DNA of 64,000 nucleotides, from the NCBI GenBank assembly GCA_036583965.1, contig JAZBQD010000019.1, forward strand, positions 17,916,085 to 17,980,084, read 5' to 3'. Shown here in pieces: positions 13,301 through 22,760 of the stretch (the first letter of the stretch is position 1; every line of letters begins with the position of its first letter). The position numbers and the translations under genes are program-made. The notes below the pieces were generated by a model, which saw only the letters and a list, made by a program, of their open reading frames with translations, was not told the origin of the DNA and ran no database searches. This stretch comes from Prunella strophiata. Taxonomy: Eukaryota > Chordata > Aves > Passeriformes > Prunellidae.

Positions 13301-16300
13301 TTGTACCCGGAGAAGGTGCAGGGAGGAAAAAAGAAGTCAGCATCAGTATTTCACAGGCAAAAAAAGCTGTCAAAAAGTGTCAGTCTGGAGAAATAAAAAA
13401 TATTTCTGTGCCCTCTATTTTGACTATGGACATATAGATGGCACAGAAATCACTTCTTATCATGAAGAAGCATGCTGCTAATGTCAGAGAAGAAACTGGA
13501 GAATTTGGATATGTGCTGGCTCCTTCTACCTTACTGAAGGTGGTCAAAAGTTACACAACTAAAATTTCAGGCTGTCTTTTGACTTGAATGGGTATTTATT
13601 TGGATTCCAGCTGTGTTTTCACAGTTATTTGCACAACAGCAGAATCAAACTGAAGGCTTAGATATGTGAAGAGAATTTTAAAGGAAAAGGTGGGATTTTC
13701 AGTAATTTACAGCTAATCAAATATAAACCAAACAATGGGAGGATAACTACGAAAATATCTTTGATATATGACACATGTAACTATCTGATCCAAACGTAAA
13801 TTTCCTTATAGATGTAAGTGGACTGTCCTCACTAAATATAAAAACCAGGATTTTCATACTGAGTGTTCTCCTGAAGTAAAGAGAGCAAATAAATTAAATA
13901 ATTCTAAAAATTTATTTGATCTTTTAGCTCCTTCTATGACACTAAGCAACAATGATGACAAAACCAAAAAAAGCTTTCTCTAAAATTTTTTTCCAGCTGG
14001 TATCTAATGTAAGTAATAACTACATTATTCCAAAGGGAATTGAAAGATATTTTGTTTAGATTATATTTTTATTTTAATTTAAAATGCATTCTGTCCTAAT
14101 TTCTGATTTTACAGTATTAAAGTTATAGAAATTGGTGGTTTACTTTGTTTCCTGGTTGTTAGTGGATATGCAGAATTTATAGAATGATTTTTCTACAAAA
14201 CCATTTCAGATTTGGAATGTGACTATGTACTGGAAAGAAGCCCAGTCTTTCATTACCATGTTCTCCCAGAAAAGATTTTAAACACAAGTATTAGACTTAC
14301 TATTTTTATAACAAGCATGTACTTCAGTCATAGCAAATGAAAATTAAATAACTAAATCAATCTATCACGCCACTCTTACCCATCAGGACTTGCTACTTAA
14401 AAGATAATCCATAAAAATACAGAGACCTTAGGTGGGATATTGGATATAGGCATCTAAATCTAGCACTACAAAACATCAAAACTTAACTGTGTGGAGACCT
14501 GTGAACACCGTAATTTCCAAAAGGCAGCTCCCAGACCTTAGCCTGGGTTCAAACAACCCTCAGCCCCAGGTGGATTTAGACTTCAGGTCTCCCCAGCTGT
14601 TCCAGAAGAATATGCTTATCACTGTCAATATTGACTCTTTTGTGCAGTGGATTTGGTTTTGGTGGCTCCAGGATTGTCACATTCCTAGCTCTATAGTGGC
14701 CTCCTCTCAGCTGGCAATGCAGAAACACCTCCGTCTCTAAGAAACTAGAATTGCATCATTTGCATGAGATTTGGGCATTTGATCCCTCTGAGCCTGATAA
14801 GGACCCAAGCTGATAAATGCTTTGCAAACACTCTAGCCACTACAATGATTTATAAAGGTTTGGTATTCTTGCTTCTTCTACCACCAACTCTTTTTCTTCC
14901 TTTTTTTCTTCCCTAATATTTCAATTCTCAAAACCAGAAATAGTTAAAGAGACACCTTTGCACAAGTGGATAATTCAGGCAACAACATGCAGAACAGTTT
15001 GTGCTGTGAATTTCCTACAAGTCAAGGATGTCTACCACTACCACCCTTATTCTACCAACCAGCTTTATGATCTTTTCAGTGGGCTTCCTGCTATGAATTA
15101 ACTCCTCTAACTCTATACAACTAACAGTACACAACAACACTAATGCTGTACACATGCTGAGGAAAGAACAGAAGTGGTTTAAATAATCTCTGTGAAATCC
15201 AAAATGACTTCAAGCAGTGATGGAAACTCCTTTAAGTATCTTATCTAATATGTCTGACAAGGTCATACTTAAAGGACCTGAATTACTACCTGAATACATG
15301 TTCCTCTCCTTTTGGAACTAGGAGAACTTTCAAACCAGAATATCCATTAATTCTTTATGCTACAGAAATTTTTGCATATATGAATACAACACAGAAATAC
15401 ACAGAGGAAAGACTGATAGCTCAGAGTACATTAAAAGATTAACCTAGTTATGAAAATCCACATTGGATTTAAACTTTATTTAAATAAGAAAGTAATTTTT
15501 TCTATTTTTAACTGTTTTCCCTTCGTATTAGCATGATATACTTAAAAAACCCCCATATTCTATTAATAGTACTACTAATGAGGTCTGCTCTCCTATTCAT
15601 GTAGCTTACATCTTTGTACCATCCCCCCTAAACTCCTTTCAAAGTCCCCAATTTGCTGCCTCTTCCTTACCTGTGGCCATTCCTCCTCTCAAACACGCCC
15701 TACTTGCTCAGCTGTGGGTGACTAGGTGCTAGAGGAAATACAATTGATCATCTGGTTTAAGCTTCTCTGGTTGCTTATCCTTGGCTGCCTACTTCTTACC
15801 CTCTACTTACATATCTGGGAATGAACACAGAACAGAATCAGTTTCTCTAAAAAATGTGTATTTGTTGGGTTTTCTCCTACCCAGCCACTGGCTAATACTA
15901 ATGGCCCCCAGTTCTTACTCACAGATGGATGAAGCTGGCAGAGATGCAGAACTGGATGCAGACAAAAAGGCCAGCAGACAGCAGTGACCCACCCACAGAC
16001 TCCTTCTCTAGGTGAAGAGAAGAGGTGCAAACATGGCAAGTCTCCACTACTTTTTTGCAGCACCTATGCAACCACAAGAGGCCTTCAAACATGGCTTTAG
16101 ATTTAGCCCCTTACTGAATGCAGATAGTACTCCATTTCATTTGAAGGTTACAGTGAGGAAAAACAAGCACATCATAACCACGCCTGTATTTTCTTTCCTG
16201 TTCATTCAAGTGAAACAAAAGCCTCTTGGACCCCTCTCTGGTTTCACTGATAACAAAACACTTATCAATCCTAGGAGTATAAAGTCTCACATCGGAAGTA

Positions 16301-19300
16301 ATCTTAAAAATAATCACATTTAAGATTTGTTAATAAATAGCAGAATACACCAGCAGAAAGAATAGTCATTATTATCTAAACTTCCTGAAGCAAAACTCAA
16401 TGAATAGAAACCCAGGAAATCACACTACTGCAATTTTGAAATAAAGTCCCAAATGTTCCATCTGAATTTTGCATGGGATCATTTGTATCACAGGCAAAAC
16501 GTGACAAAAATGATACACTCCCTGACAAGCACTATACATAACCTCCTAAGCCATTAATTAGATGGGTGCTATTTATACACTTACTATGCTGGATTACACA
16601 AAAGCTCTTCTCTGCACATACTCTCAATGCCTAAGAGTTACGTCTCTCAGACCTTTAGAATTTATAATCTTACAGTATTCTGTATTAATTAAAACCATGT
16701 AACCAAAATTGTATTTCAGTTTCAAGAGTCAAGCCCTCCTCTGAAAAATTTAAGGAATCTAATGAAATAATACAATAGCCTTGAGTCATATCTGATTAAA
16801 TATCTCTGAAAAAATATTTGTTAAAATTTTTCTAGCTACAGGCTTCAGCAAGGGAAGTCTTTGGTTTTGGATTGGATGCAAACTATTGCTCTATTCATAC
16901 TCCAAAAGCACAAACTAACAGCTGTGTGCTGCCAGTAGCAAATTTTGTGATAGGAACTGCTGGCAAAAGCAAATGGATTTATGTCAGTTTGCTACAACTA
17001 CCTGGAAGCAGGCTGTGGTGAGGTGGGTATCAGACTCTTCTCCCAATCACAATTTACAATTTACTGAGTGAAGGTTTTAATTTGGTAAATTAAAGTAAAT
17101 TTGGTAAAAAGTTAAGAACACTGATTAACTATTTCCCAATTTCAGTTAAAATTATTATGATTCAAATAAAACTTGTAAATATCCTTCCTTCTTTGAAGAC
17201 ATAACTAGGTAATTTTTCATCTTTCTTGTTGGTCAAAGAAAACTTCAGCTTCTAAAACTGGTGCTATCAAACAAATAATTTAGTAAATTTAAGAAGCTAT
17301 TTGTTCAAGTGGTAAATGAAGGAATAACTAAAAAAAAAAGTAGTTCACAAGTCTCTGTGTTAACACCCTTTCAGCTCTAGTTAGATTAATGCAAGGACTT
17401 CCTACAATGCAGGAAAAATCTAAATAAGATGATGTTGTCTATAAACATCTGAAGCATCTAAATTTTGTTTTAAAATCCTGGAAGCCTGAGCAAATTGCCT
17501 AAACCTAACAGCAGCCTCCATGCAGCAGCAATGATGAGCTCCCCACTCATCCCCACTTTGTGCTGTAAGATAAAAGTGCACAAATGTGTGCCATTGGTTA
17601 ACAGCAAGTGTATGATGCTGTTAGGTATTGCTGTCCAGGTATGTGTTCCTGAACACATACCTGAACAGCAATGGGAATTAAACAGCCCAATGCAGAAGAC
17701 TGGATTTAAGCAACAAAGCTGGTTTAAAATTACAATATACAGATTATTTGAGGTCAGTACTATAAATCTGTGAGTATATTAACTGGCTCCTGAAAATACA
17801 ACAGTAAATAACTTAAAGGATTTATACCTGGAATTAGGGGAAAACATAGCAGATTAATTCTTTGGTATTTCTATGAGGGTAGAAAAATCTCAGCCTTATT
17901 TGAACTTTGACAAGACCTACACTGAAAATCCTATATACTCCAATATATTAAAAATACATATATTTTCTCAGTATTCTCACTAGACAAAACAAGGCCTGAC
18001 ACAAACAAGTGCAAAATTTTGGTTCTTTAAGATGATGAGGCTAAGACTGAACAAGAAACTTTGAATGGCATACAACCAGGACATGGAATAGTGTATCCCA
18101 CTTTCTCTGTAGTAACATTTTAGATACAACTCTTTTGAGAAACCATAATATATGATGTGTTCTCCCCCTTTCATGACCTGCAAGCAACCCCGGTGACTGC
18201 TCTGCCAAGTTTTCTCAGGCACACAGATTTCGAGCTCAGCTCAGTGTATTAGCCTCTCTGCCTGTGCTAATCCTTGCTCTCTGGAATGATCCTTCCTGCA
18301 TGCCTAAGAACCCCCACACTGGACTGCTCAGCCACACACTTCTGCCTCCACTGTAACCTCCTATGCAGACAATGCAATGGCTTCCCAATTTAACAGACAC
18401 ACAGTAATTCCTCCCTACTTTTGAACTTTTTTTGCTAAACAGAAGTCATTCAAGTAAAGCTTGCTGCAACCTGAATGAAATTTAGATCTTGTATCCTATT
18501 TATTCCCTTTTTATGGTCAGCAGACAATCAGCATGCTTTCTGATTGTCTATAAAAGTATTCTGACAAACGTAAGAATAGTCAGAAAAAGGATGTATTTGT
18601 CATAAAACTTCATCCACACTACATAAGAAAGCATAAAAATTGGGTGCACAAGATACTAGTTTTTGTTCTGAATTTCATATTGCCATATAGTATTAGAATT
18701 TATGCTTAAACTGTACTTTGATATCAGATATCTTCTGAAGTGGCATTTGCCACTCTCTCCAAAGATTGGAACTGACACTGAGATGCAACACAACAGCCTA
18801 ACATTATCTCAAATGGCTGTGATTTTATGTAGCAATGTATGATCTTGACTTTACAATGCAGCACTGAATAATTCCTACCATTGTTTTACATTATGCATGT
18901 AATCAAGTTTACATCTGAAAATATTTTAGGTATTTTCCAAGAGCCACAGTTGGCTCATGCAAGCATTTTCACATGTTTGCTCCTTTTTTATCATGAATGA
19001 CAAGCGCCCCTAGGACTATTCATAGGAACAGGGCACCAGAGCAGCCCACGGATAGTTAAATGTGGGTAAGGAATCACTTTGTAAGACCTTTAAAGCTTCT
19101 GAGTCTTTTATTTTTAAACTACACTTGCATTAAAATCCCACCAAACCAAAACACTTCGATCTGCAGCTAAACCCCGTGGGACGTCGTACACACAGGGTAC
19201 AATCCATTATAATAACAGCTTTGGGGAAGACGAAAGTTGACTAAGAAAAGAAGAGGGGACAGAAATCGGTCTCGCAAACGCGGCCGAAGCGCTGCCCAGA

Positions 19301-19809
19301 GCAGCGCTCGATGCCGGCACAGCACGGAGGCACCGTGCGGTGGCAGCCGCAGGACGCACGATTCCAGGCCCCGACTCTGGGGGGTTACAGCCCGTCAGGG
19401 GCTGTACGTGTCCCCCTCAGGAGCCGGCCCTTGGCCGCCTGCAGCGCGGTGCCAGCGCCCCGCCGCTCCCCGCGCGGCGCGGACGGGCCGGCCCGGCTCG
19501 GGGCGGCCGCGCGGGCAGGAGCGAGGCGCGGCCCCCAGGCCCGGCTGCCGGGCCCCCTGCCCCGCGGGCTCCGTGCCGGCTCCGTGCCCCCTCCCACACC
19601 CGCAGAGGCGCCGCCTGCCCCCAGCCCCGGGCGAGACGGGCCGCGCCCCGCACCCCACGGCCGCCAGGGACGGGGAGGCCGGAAGGCAACGCGTCCCCCG
19701 AGCTGCAGCCGCCGCCCCGCCGCGGCCACCGCTCCCGCTCCTCCCGCAGCCACCGCCGAGCCCCCGCACCTTGGCTCCGCCTGCTGCCGGCCTGCGTCCT
19801 CAGCCCCAT
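2317..19809 (-). CDS. SPATA7: SPATA7, 5' part (coding exons 1-5, partial gene)
   Basis: Spermatogenesis-associated protein 7 acts at the photoreceptor connecting cilium, where it works with RPGRIP1; human loss causes Leber congenital amaurosis 3 and retinitis pigmentosa (established knowledge). Five minus-strand exons join in phase to give about 102 residues, aligning along their length with the human N-terminus. Landmarks are GSRR (residues 8-11), LPKYGP then FKGHLSNKSNAFC, HMVVHYNRILSAK (about 54-66), AAVDCS (67-72) and ADQQRREKLKKK (84-95). All four complete introns are GT-AG. Family members are about 600 residues, so the large middle and C-terminal exons must lie left of base 1; no long minus-strand frame resembling them is seen in 1-2316. 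Intron 1 (9.1 kb) and intron 4 (6.4 kb) are large. The gene is divergent from KCNK10. Identity is secure; the exact start codon is not. Confidence 0.95.
2376..8779 (-). other. SPATA7: SPATA7 intron 4
   Basis: This 6.4-kb intron has the donor GTAAGT and the acceptor CCTAAG. Open frames inside are short and do not resemble known proteins. A small duplication of TTTACCTATAAG lies at about 6355-6378 and a T run at 3231-3242. Nothing else recognisable was seen. Confidence 0.85.
8780..8827 (-). CDS. SPATA7: SPATA7 coding exon 4 (NAGNAG acceptor)
   Basis: This 48-nt exon encodes AVDCSLPKSRLASIK with split codons on both sides and ends at the donor AAAC|GTAAGT. The human counterpart is AAVDCSVPVSVSTSIK. 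The acceptor is a tandem CAGCAG, so splicing at the second CAG would start the exon at 8824 and delete one alanine without changing frame. I chose the first CAG because it restores the AAVDC seen in human. Confidence 0.93.
8828..9744 (-). other. SPATA7: SPATA7 intron 3
   Basis: This 0.9-kb GT-AG intron has the donor GTAAAA and the acceptor TTATTTTCAG. It contains the inverted repeat at 9628-9655 close to its 5' end and is otherwise AT-rich without recognisable content. Confidence 0.88.
9628..9655. repeat. 12-bp inverted repeat near SPATA7 exon 3
   Basis: ATTCAGTTTACT at 9628-9639 is followed by a 4-nt loop and its exact reverse complement at 9644-9655. An additional AGTAAACT just left (9620-9627) can pair with the left arm, so two alternative hairpins are possible. 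Confidence 0.9.
9745..9837 (-). CDS. SPATA7: SPATA7 coding exon 3
   Basis: This 93-nt exon has the acceptor ATCTTACAG| and the donor CAAAG|GTAAAA. It begins FCIGSSRNLASQYLIRDH and ends MVVHYNRILSAK. The human counterpart ends NHMAVHYNKILSAK, making this the most diagnostic conserved block in the visible part of the gene. Phase is 1 at both ends. A 12-bp inverted repeat lies about 90 bp downstream in the intron (9628-9655). Confidence 0.97.
9838..10593 (-). other. SPATA7: SPATA7 intron 2
   Basis: This 0.75-kb intron has the donor GTAAGT and the acceptor ATCTTACAG. Its main content is a compound AT/TACA microsatellite at about 10230-10342. Confidence 0.9.
10230..10342. repeat. Compound (AT)n-(TACC)n-(TACA)n-(AT)n microsatellite
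   Basis: The tract runs from an AT array through three TACC units, TACA units, a short CA run, more TACA units and a second AT array. The alternating purine-pyrimidine ends can extrude as cruciforms and are prone to length change. It lies in SPATA7 intron 2. Confidence 0.97.
10594..10659 (-). CDS. SPATA7: SPATA7 coding exon 2
   Basis: This 66-nt exon has the acceptor ...ATGCTCAG| and the donor AATG|GTAAGT. It encodes LLLPKYGPAGPFKGHLSNKS followed by N, flanked by split alanine codons on both sides. The human equivalent reads SVLPRYGPPCLFKGHLSTKSN, so the alignment is collinear with conserved PKYGP and FKGHLS. Phase is 1 at both ends, so skipping this exon would keep the reading frame. Confidence 0.95.
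11377..11760 (-). other. Unidentified open stretch in SPATA7 intron 1
   Basis: A 127-codon open frame lies in the same orientation as SPATA7 and is visibly richer in G and C than the surrounding intron. It begins at a GTG; the first ATG is about codon 15, within LGMQEMSYERG. I see no signal peptide, membrane segment or known motif. It could be a decayed mobile element or pseudogene fragment, or a chance open frame. It is not claimed as a gene. Confidence 0.25.
17627..17672. repeat. 46-bp near-perfect palindrome (hairpin)
   Basis: The left arm is 17627-17648 and the right arm 17651-17672, each 22 nt, with a 2-nt spacer (CT). The arms are reverse complements except for one position. The core reads CAGGTATGTGTTC, CT, then GAACACATACCTG. 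In the SPATA7 primary transcript it would fold into a long hairpin. Confidence 0.95.
19770..19809 (-). CDS. SPATA7: SPATA7 coding exon 1
   Basis: This 40-nt coding part encodes MGLRTQAGSRRSQ plus the first base of an alanine codon, and ends at the donor CAAG|GTGCGG. The GSRR motif matches the human start MDGSRR, which is why I chose the ATG at 19809. Its context is strong (A at -3, G at +4). An in-frame ATG 38 codons upstream at 19923 also has a strong context, so a longer N-terminus is possible. The exon lies inside a CpG island. Confidence 0.8.
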
Positions 19810-19878
19810 GCTCCCGGCCGGGCCCGAAGAGGCGGCGCCGGCCGGGCTCGGCGGCTGCGGCGGTTCGTCCCGCGCTGC

Positions 19879-19887
19879 GGGCGGGGC
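19879..19887 (+). promoter_or_regulatory. GC box (Sp1/KLF-type)
   Basis: GGGCGGGGC is a full GC-box core, upstream of the SPATA7 ATG at 19809 and inside the CpG island. GC boxes are common in such DNA, so specific use is inferred. Confidence 0.5.
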
Positions 19888-19915
19888 GCGGGCCGGGCCG
19901 CCGCGGCCGCTCGGC

Positions 19916-19929
19916 GTTGCCATGGCGGC
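19916..19929. promoter_or_regulatory. RFX X-box-like site
   Basis: GTTGCCATGGCGGC matches the palindromic RFX X-box GTTGCCATGGCAAC at 12 of 14 positions, with one perfect half-site (GTTGCC). RFX factors control many cilium genes through X-boxes close to the start site (established knowledge), and SPATA7 is a cilium gene. Function here is inferred. Confidence 0.5.
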
Positions 19930-19930
19930 G

Positions 19931-19968
19931 GGCCCGTGCCCGGGACCGTGCCCGGGACCGTGCCCCTG
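19931..19968. repeat. 12-bp tandem repeat in CpG island
   Basis: The unit CGGGACCGTGCC is repeated twice, with partial flanking copies on both sides. It lies just upstream of the candidate SPATA7 start at 19923 and is probably a small length-variable minisatellite. Confidence 0.85.
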
Positions 19969-21344
19969 CCCGCGCTGCCCCGGCTCGGGCCCGCCGAGGG
20001 CAGCGGCCGCCGGGCCTCGGGCCCGAAACCGCCTTCGGCGGGGAAGGTGTTGGCCCCGTCGGTGAACGGGCCCTCATTGCCTAAGCCTTTCTCTTGTAAC
20101 TTGACGGGAAGTTGAAAAATAATGAATGCCCGGGAGAAGTTCACGGCAAATTGCTGATATTTGAGGGAACGAGTGACAAAACGAGAGCCTAGAGCGTTGC
20201 CAGAGCGTTAAACTGAAGAAATTAATCTCAGTGTCTTTGAAAACGAACAGCACCTTAAAAATGAACCACAAAATAACCTTTTGAAAAGCAGCCTTCGATC
20301 CCGTCACTGGTTAATGTGTGCAGGCCTTGGATGTGCTGGATTTGAACTTTGTGAGGAAGCAATAGGGTGGTATTGACAGTTTGTCTGACAGGTTGCCATT
20401 TTCCCTAATGTGAAATCTTCTGAGGGCTTCTTTTACTTTTTGTGTGAAGATTTTTCTCACTGACCGGCCAGGGGCACTGCAGTCCTCTTCCATAGCCTAA
20501 CACGTCGGAAAATCACATGTTGTCCCAGATGGAGGGACATTCCCCTTCACTGTCTAGAAATAAGTATTAATTATAGGCTGAATACAGTGCTTTATGTAAT
20601 TTGCTACACTTTCCTTGCATGCTAGGAAAAAGTTAGTTGAATCTAGCTCAAAATCATAGCAAAATCAAGGGGATGTCACTTGAAAACAACTTTTCTTCCT
20701 TATTTCTGCCTCAGTCAATGCTCCCACTTGGTCACACAAACATACATGCTGGATGAAATCAGTACTTTATCTACCCCAGTACTTTCTGTAGCCTCTACCA
20801 AATACTTCAAAAAACTTTTCAGTAGTATTCTGACTATTGAATGTTGTGTTGTCCCTTTTAATTTTAAATATACAAACTAGCTGTATAAAGTACTCCTTTG
20901 ATGTAGCCTTAGTTTCCATGCTTCTTGTTGTAGTTATTATTTTGGCAGTCTAATTCTGTTTTCTGGAACATCATCCTTAAATGTAGTTGGTGTCAAATTT
21001 GTGTGGGAGAGGTCAGGGAAGGGAAGATATACCTTGGAAACTCATCAGTCCTCCATCTTCTGGTGGCCCTCTGTCTTTCTGACTGCTTTTTATGTAAAAG
21101 CATCAGTTGCCATGGCATTTCAACTACTGTCAACCATCAGGTCAAAACCACCTTACCTTCTTGTCCAATCAAAATAATTTGATAGCATTTTGTCATTTTT
21201 ATTATAACTCTTGGATTTGAGGTCAATATTGGAAGATATCTGCCAGGGAAAATCTACAAAACCAAAAAACCACAATCCAAGAGTTTGTGTGTGGGTTTTG
21301 TTTGTTTTTGGTTTGTTATTTTTTTTAATTTTTCGTTTTAATTT

Positions 21345-21365
21345 TTGTTTTGTTTTGTTTTGTTT
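21345..21365. repeat. (TTTTG)n simple repeat
   Basis: Four or so units of TTTTG sit within a longer T-rich stretch (about 21290-21380). Confidence 0.9.
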
Positions 21366-21669
21366 ATTTTTGTCATTTTTTTCTCTGAAACAGATTGTGT
21401 GTGAAATTAGTGATTTGGGGAAAGGGCTTCAGGAAATTATTTACCATTGTTCTTGTGTTTTAGGGTCTCTGGTTTATACTTTGATATATTTCAGATTGTT
21501 AAAACTGTAGATTTTAAAGGTAGAAATAGTCTTTAAACAGTTTCCATTTCAGATACCTGAAAATACTGAGAAAACTGAAAATAAGTGTACAAGATTCTCA
21601 TCTCTATGTGGTTGGCTGTAATACTCTACTACAGAGATCATGTCACAGAAAACACTTATCTCTGCTTTT

Positions 21670-21692
21670 TCAAAAACAAAACAAAACAAAAC
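21670..21692. repeat. (AAAAC)n simple repeat
   Basis: Short AAAAC array, roughly complementary in composition to the TTTTG array about 300 bp away. Confidence 0.9.
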
Positions 21693-22726
21693 AATAGCAA
21701 CAAAAAAACCAAGCCCCCAAACCTGCTTATAGTTACCTTTCCATACTTTCTAAAGAATTTTTTTTTTGTTTTTTTCTTTTTCTGAATTCTGAACATCAGT
21801 TTCCCAAATACTCAGTTTGTAGTACTCAACATACAGTGTTAGGCAGTTCTGCACAAACCCATATGCAGATTTCTCATAGTCTCTTCCTTATTGTTCCTAT
21901 GCTTTTTTCCACCACATAGATAATTAAAACACATAAAATGTAAGTAGGCATTTTTAGAAATATTCCCCTGGTTTCTAGGCAACGCTGAGGGAATATAGAG
22001 ATTCCCGTTTGTTCCCTTTCAGTCAGCAGTCACAGCATCATAGAGATGTCCTGTGTCTGAAATTTTTGACCACCAGTGGCAACACATACCAAAGCTTTAT
22101 GTATTTCTAATTGGTCTCACTTGTGGGCCTGAGGTGGCTTTTGGCCCCCTTTGGTCTGTGAGAGTATATATATTTTTGAGTGTAATTAAAAAGTAGCACA
22201 ATTTTATGATGGTGTGCACATAGCATGCATTAAAATAAAATAAAATAAAGTAAAATTAAAAAAAAAAAAAGCCTTAACAAAAATGGAATCAGTTCTGGAT
22301 TTTGATCTGCTCAAAAAAGTACAGAAATAAGTTCCACAGATCACTTCAGAGATCTTACCATTGTTGAAGAGTAACATGCAAAAACGTGTAAGATTTGTCC
22401 TTTTCCAATGTGAAAACAGGAAACATGGCAAGTCACTGTTGTCTGTCAGCAGCAGGCATTTTCCCCTTTTACTTAGGATGAATTGCAACAGAACATGGTT
22501 TTAAAATGTGCCTTCACTGGGAGGGAAGGAAAGCAGCAGTAATATGAGAGTCACATTTGCAAGTGTAGGTGGGCATTTGTCCCCACCCTGGCATGGACTT
22601 AGGGAACAATTACCTTCTTGTCTATTGCTTCTGCCCTCTGTATCATCCAATGTAGGCACCTAACTGGTGTAAGGATGTACAGTTCATATATTCAGCAACA
22701 AAACAAGACAGAGAGAAAAATGTGCA

Positions 22727-22760
22727 AAAAAACAAACAAACAAACAAACAAAAAAAAACA
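22727..22760. repeat. (AAAC)n simple repeat with A run
   Basis: An A run, about five AAAC units, then a second A run; simple tandem array. Confidence 0.92.

Larger units (their letters stand above)
10660..19769 (-). other. SPATA7: SPATA7 intron 1
   Basis: This 9.1-kb intron has the donor GTGCGG in the CpG island and the acceptor ATGCTCAG. It holds an unexplained open stretch at 11377-11760 on the sense strand of SPATA7 and a long near-perfect palindrome at 17627-17672. The rest is AT-rich DNA in which I recognise no gene or repeat family. Confidence 0.85.
19250..20110 (-). promoter_or_regulatory. SPATA7: SPATA7 CpG-island promoter region
   Basis: This stretch is very rich in G+C and CpG, in sharp contrast to the AT-rich DNA on both sides. 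It includes SPATA7 coding exon 1. It contains a perfect GC box GGGCGGGGC at 19879-19887 and an X-box-like site at 19916-19929. No TATA box is obvious, as is usual for CpG-island promoters with dispersed start sites. CpG islands often fire in both directions, so an antisense transcript toward the intergenic side is possible but not shown. Long open frames here are products of low stop-codon frequency in GC-rich DNA. Confidence 0.85.

Noticed and set aside
17627..17672. Possible microRNA gene at the long palindrome
   Set aside because: The loop is only 2 nt and the stem about 22 bp, too short for a normal precursor with its lower stem.
19237..20144. Several overlapping open frames of 114-292 codons on both strands in the first CpG island
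   Set aside because: Composition is proline/alanine/arginine/glycine-rich in every frame, as expected from GC-rich DNA with few stops. Only the SPATA7 exon 1 segment is supported by homology and splice phase.
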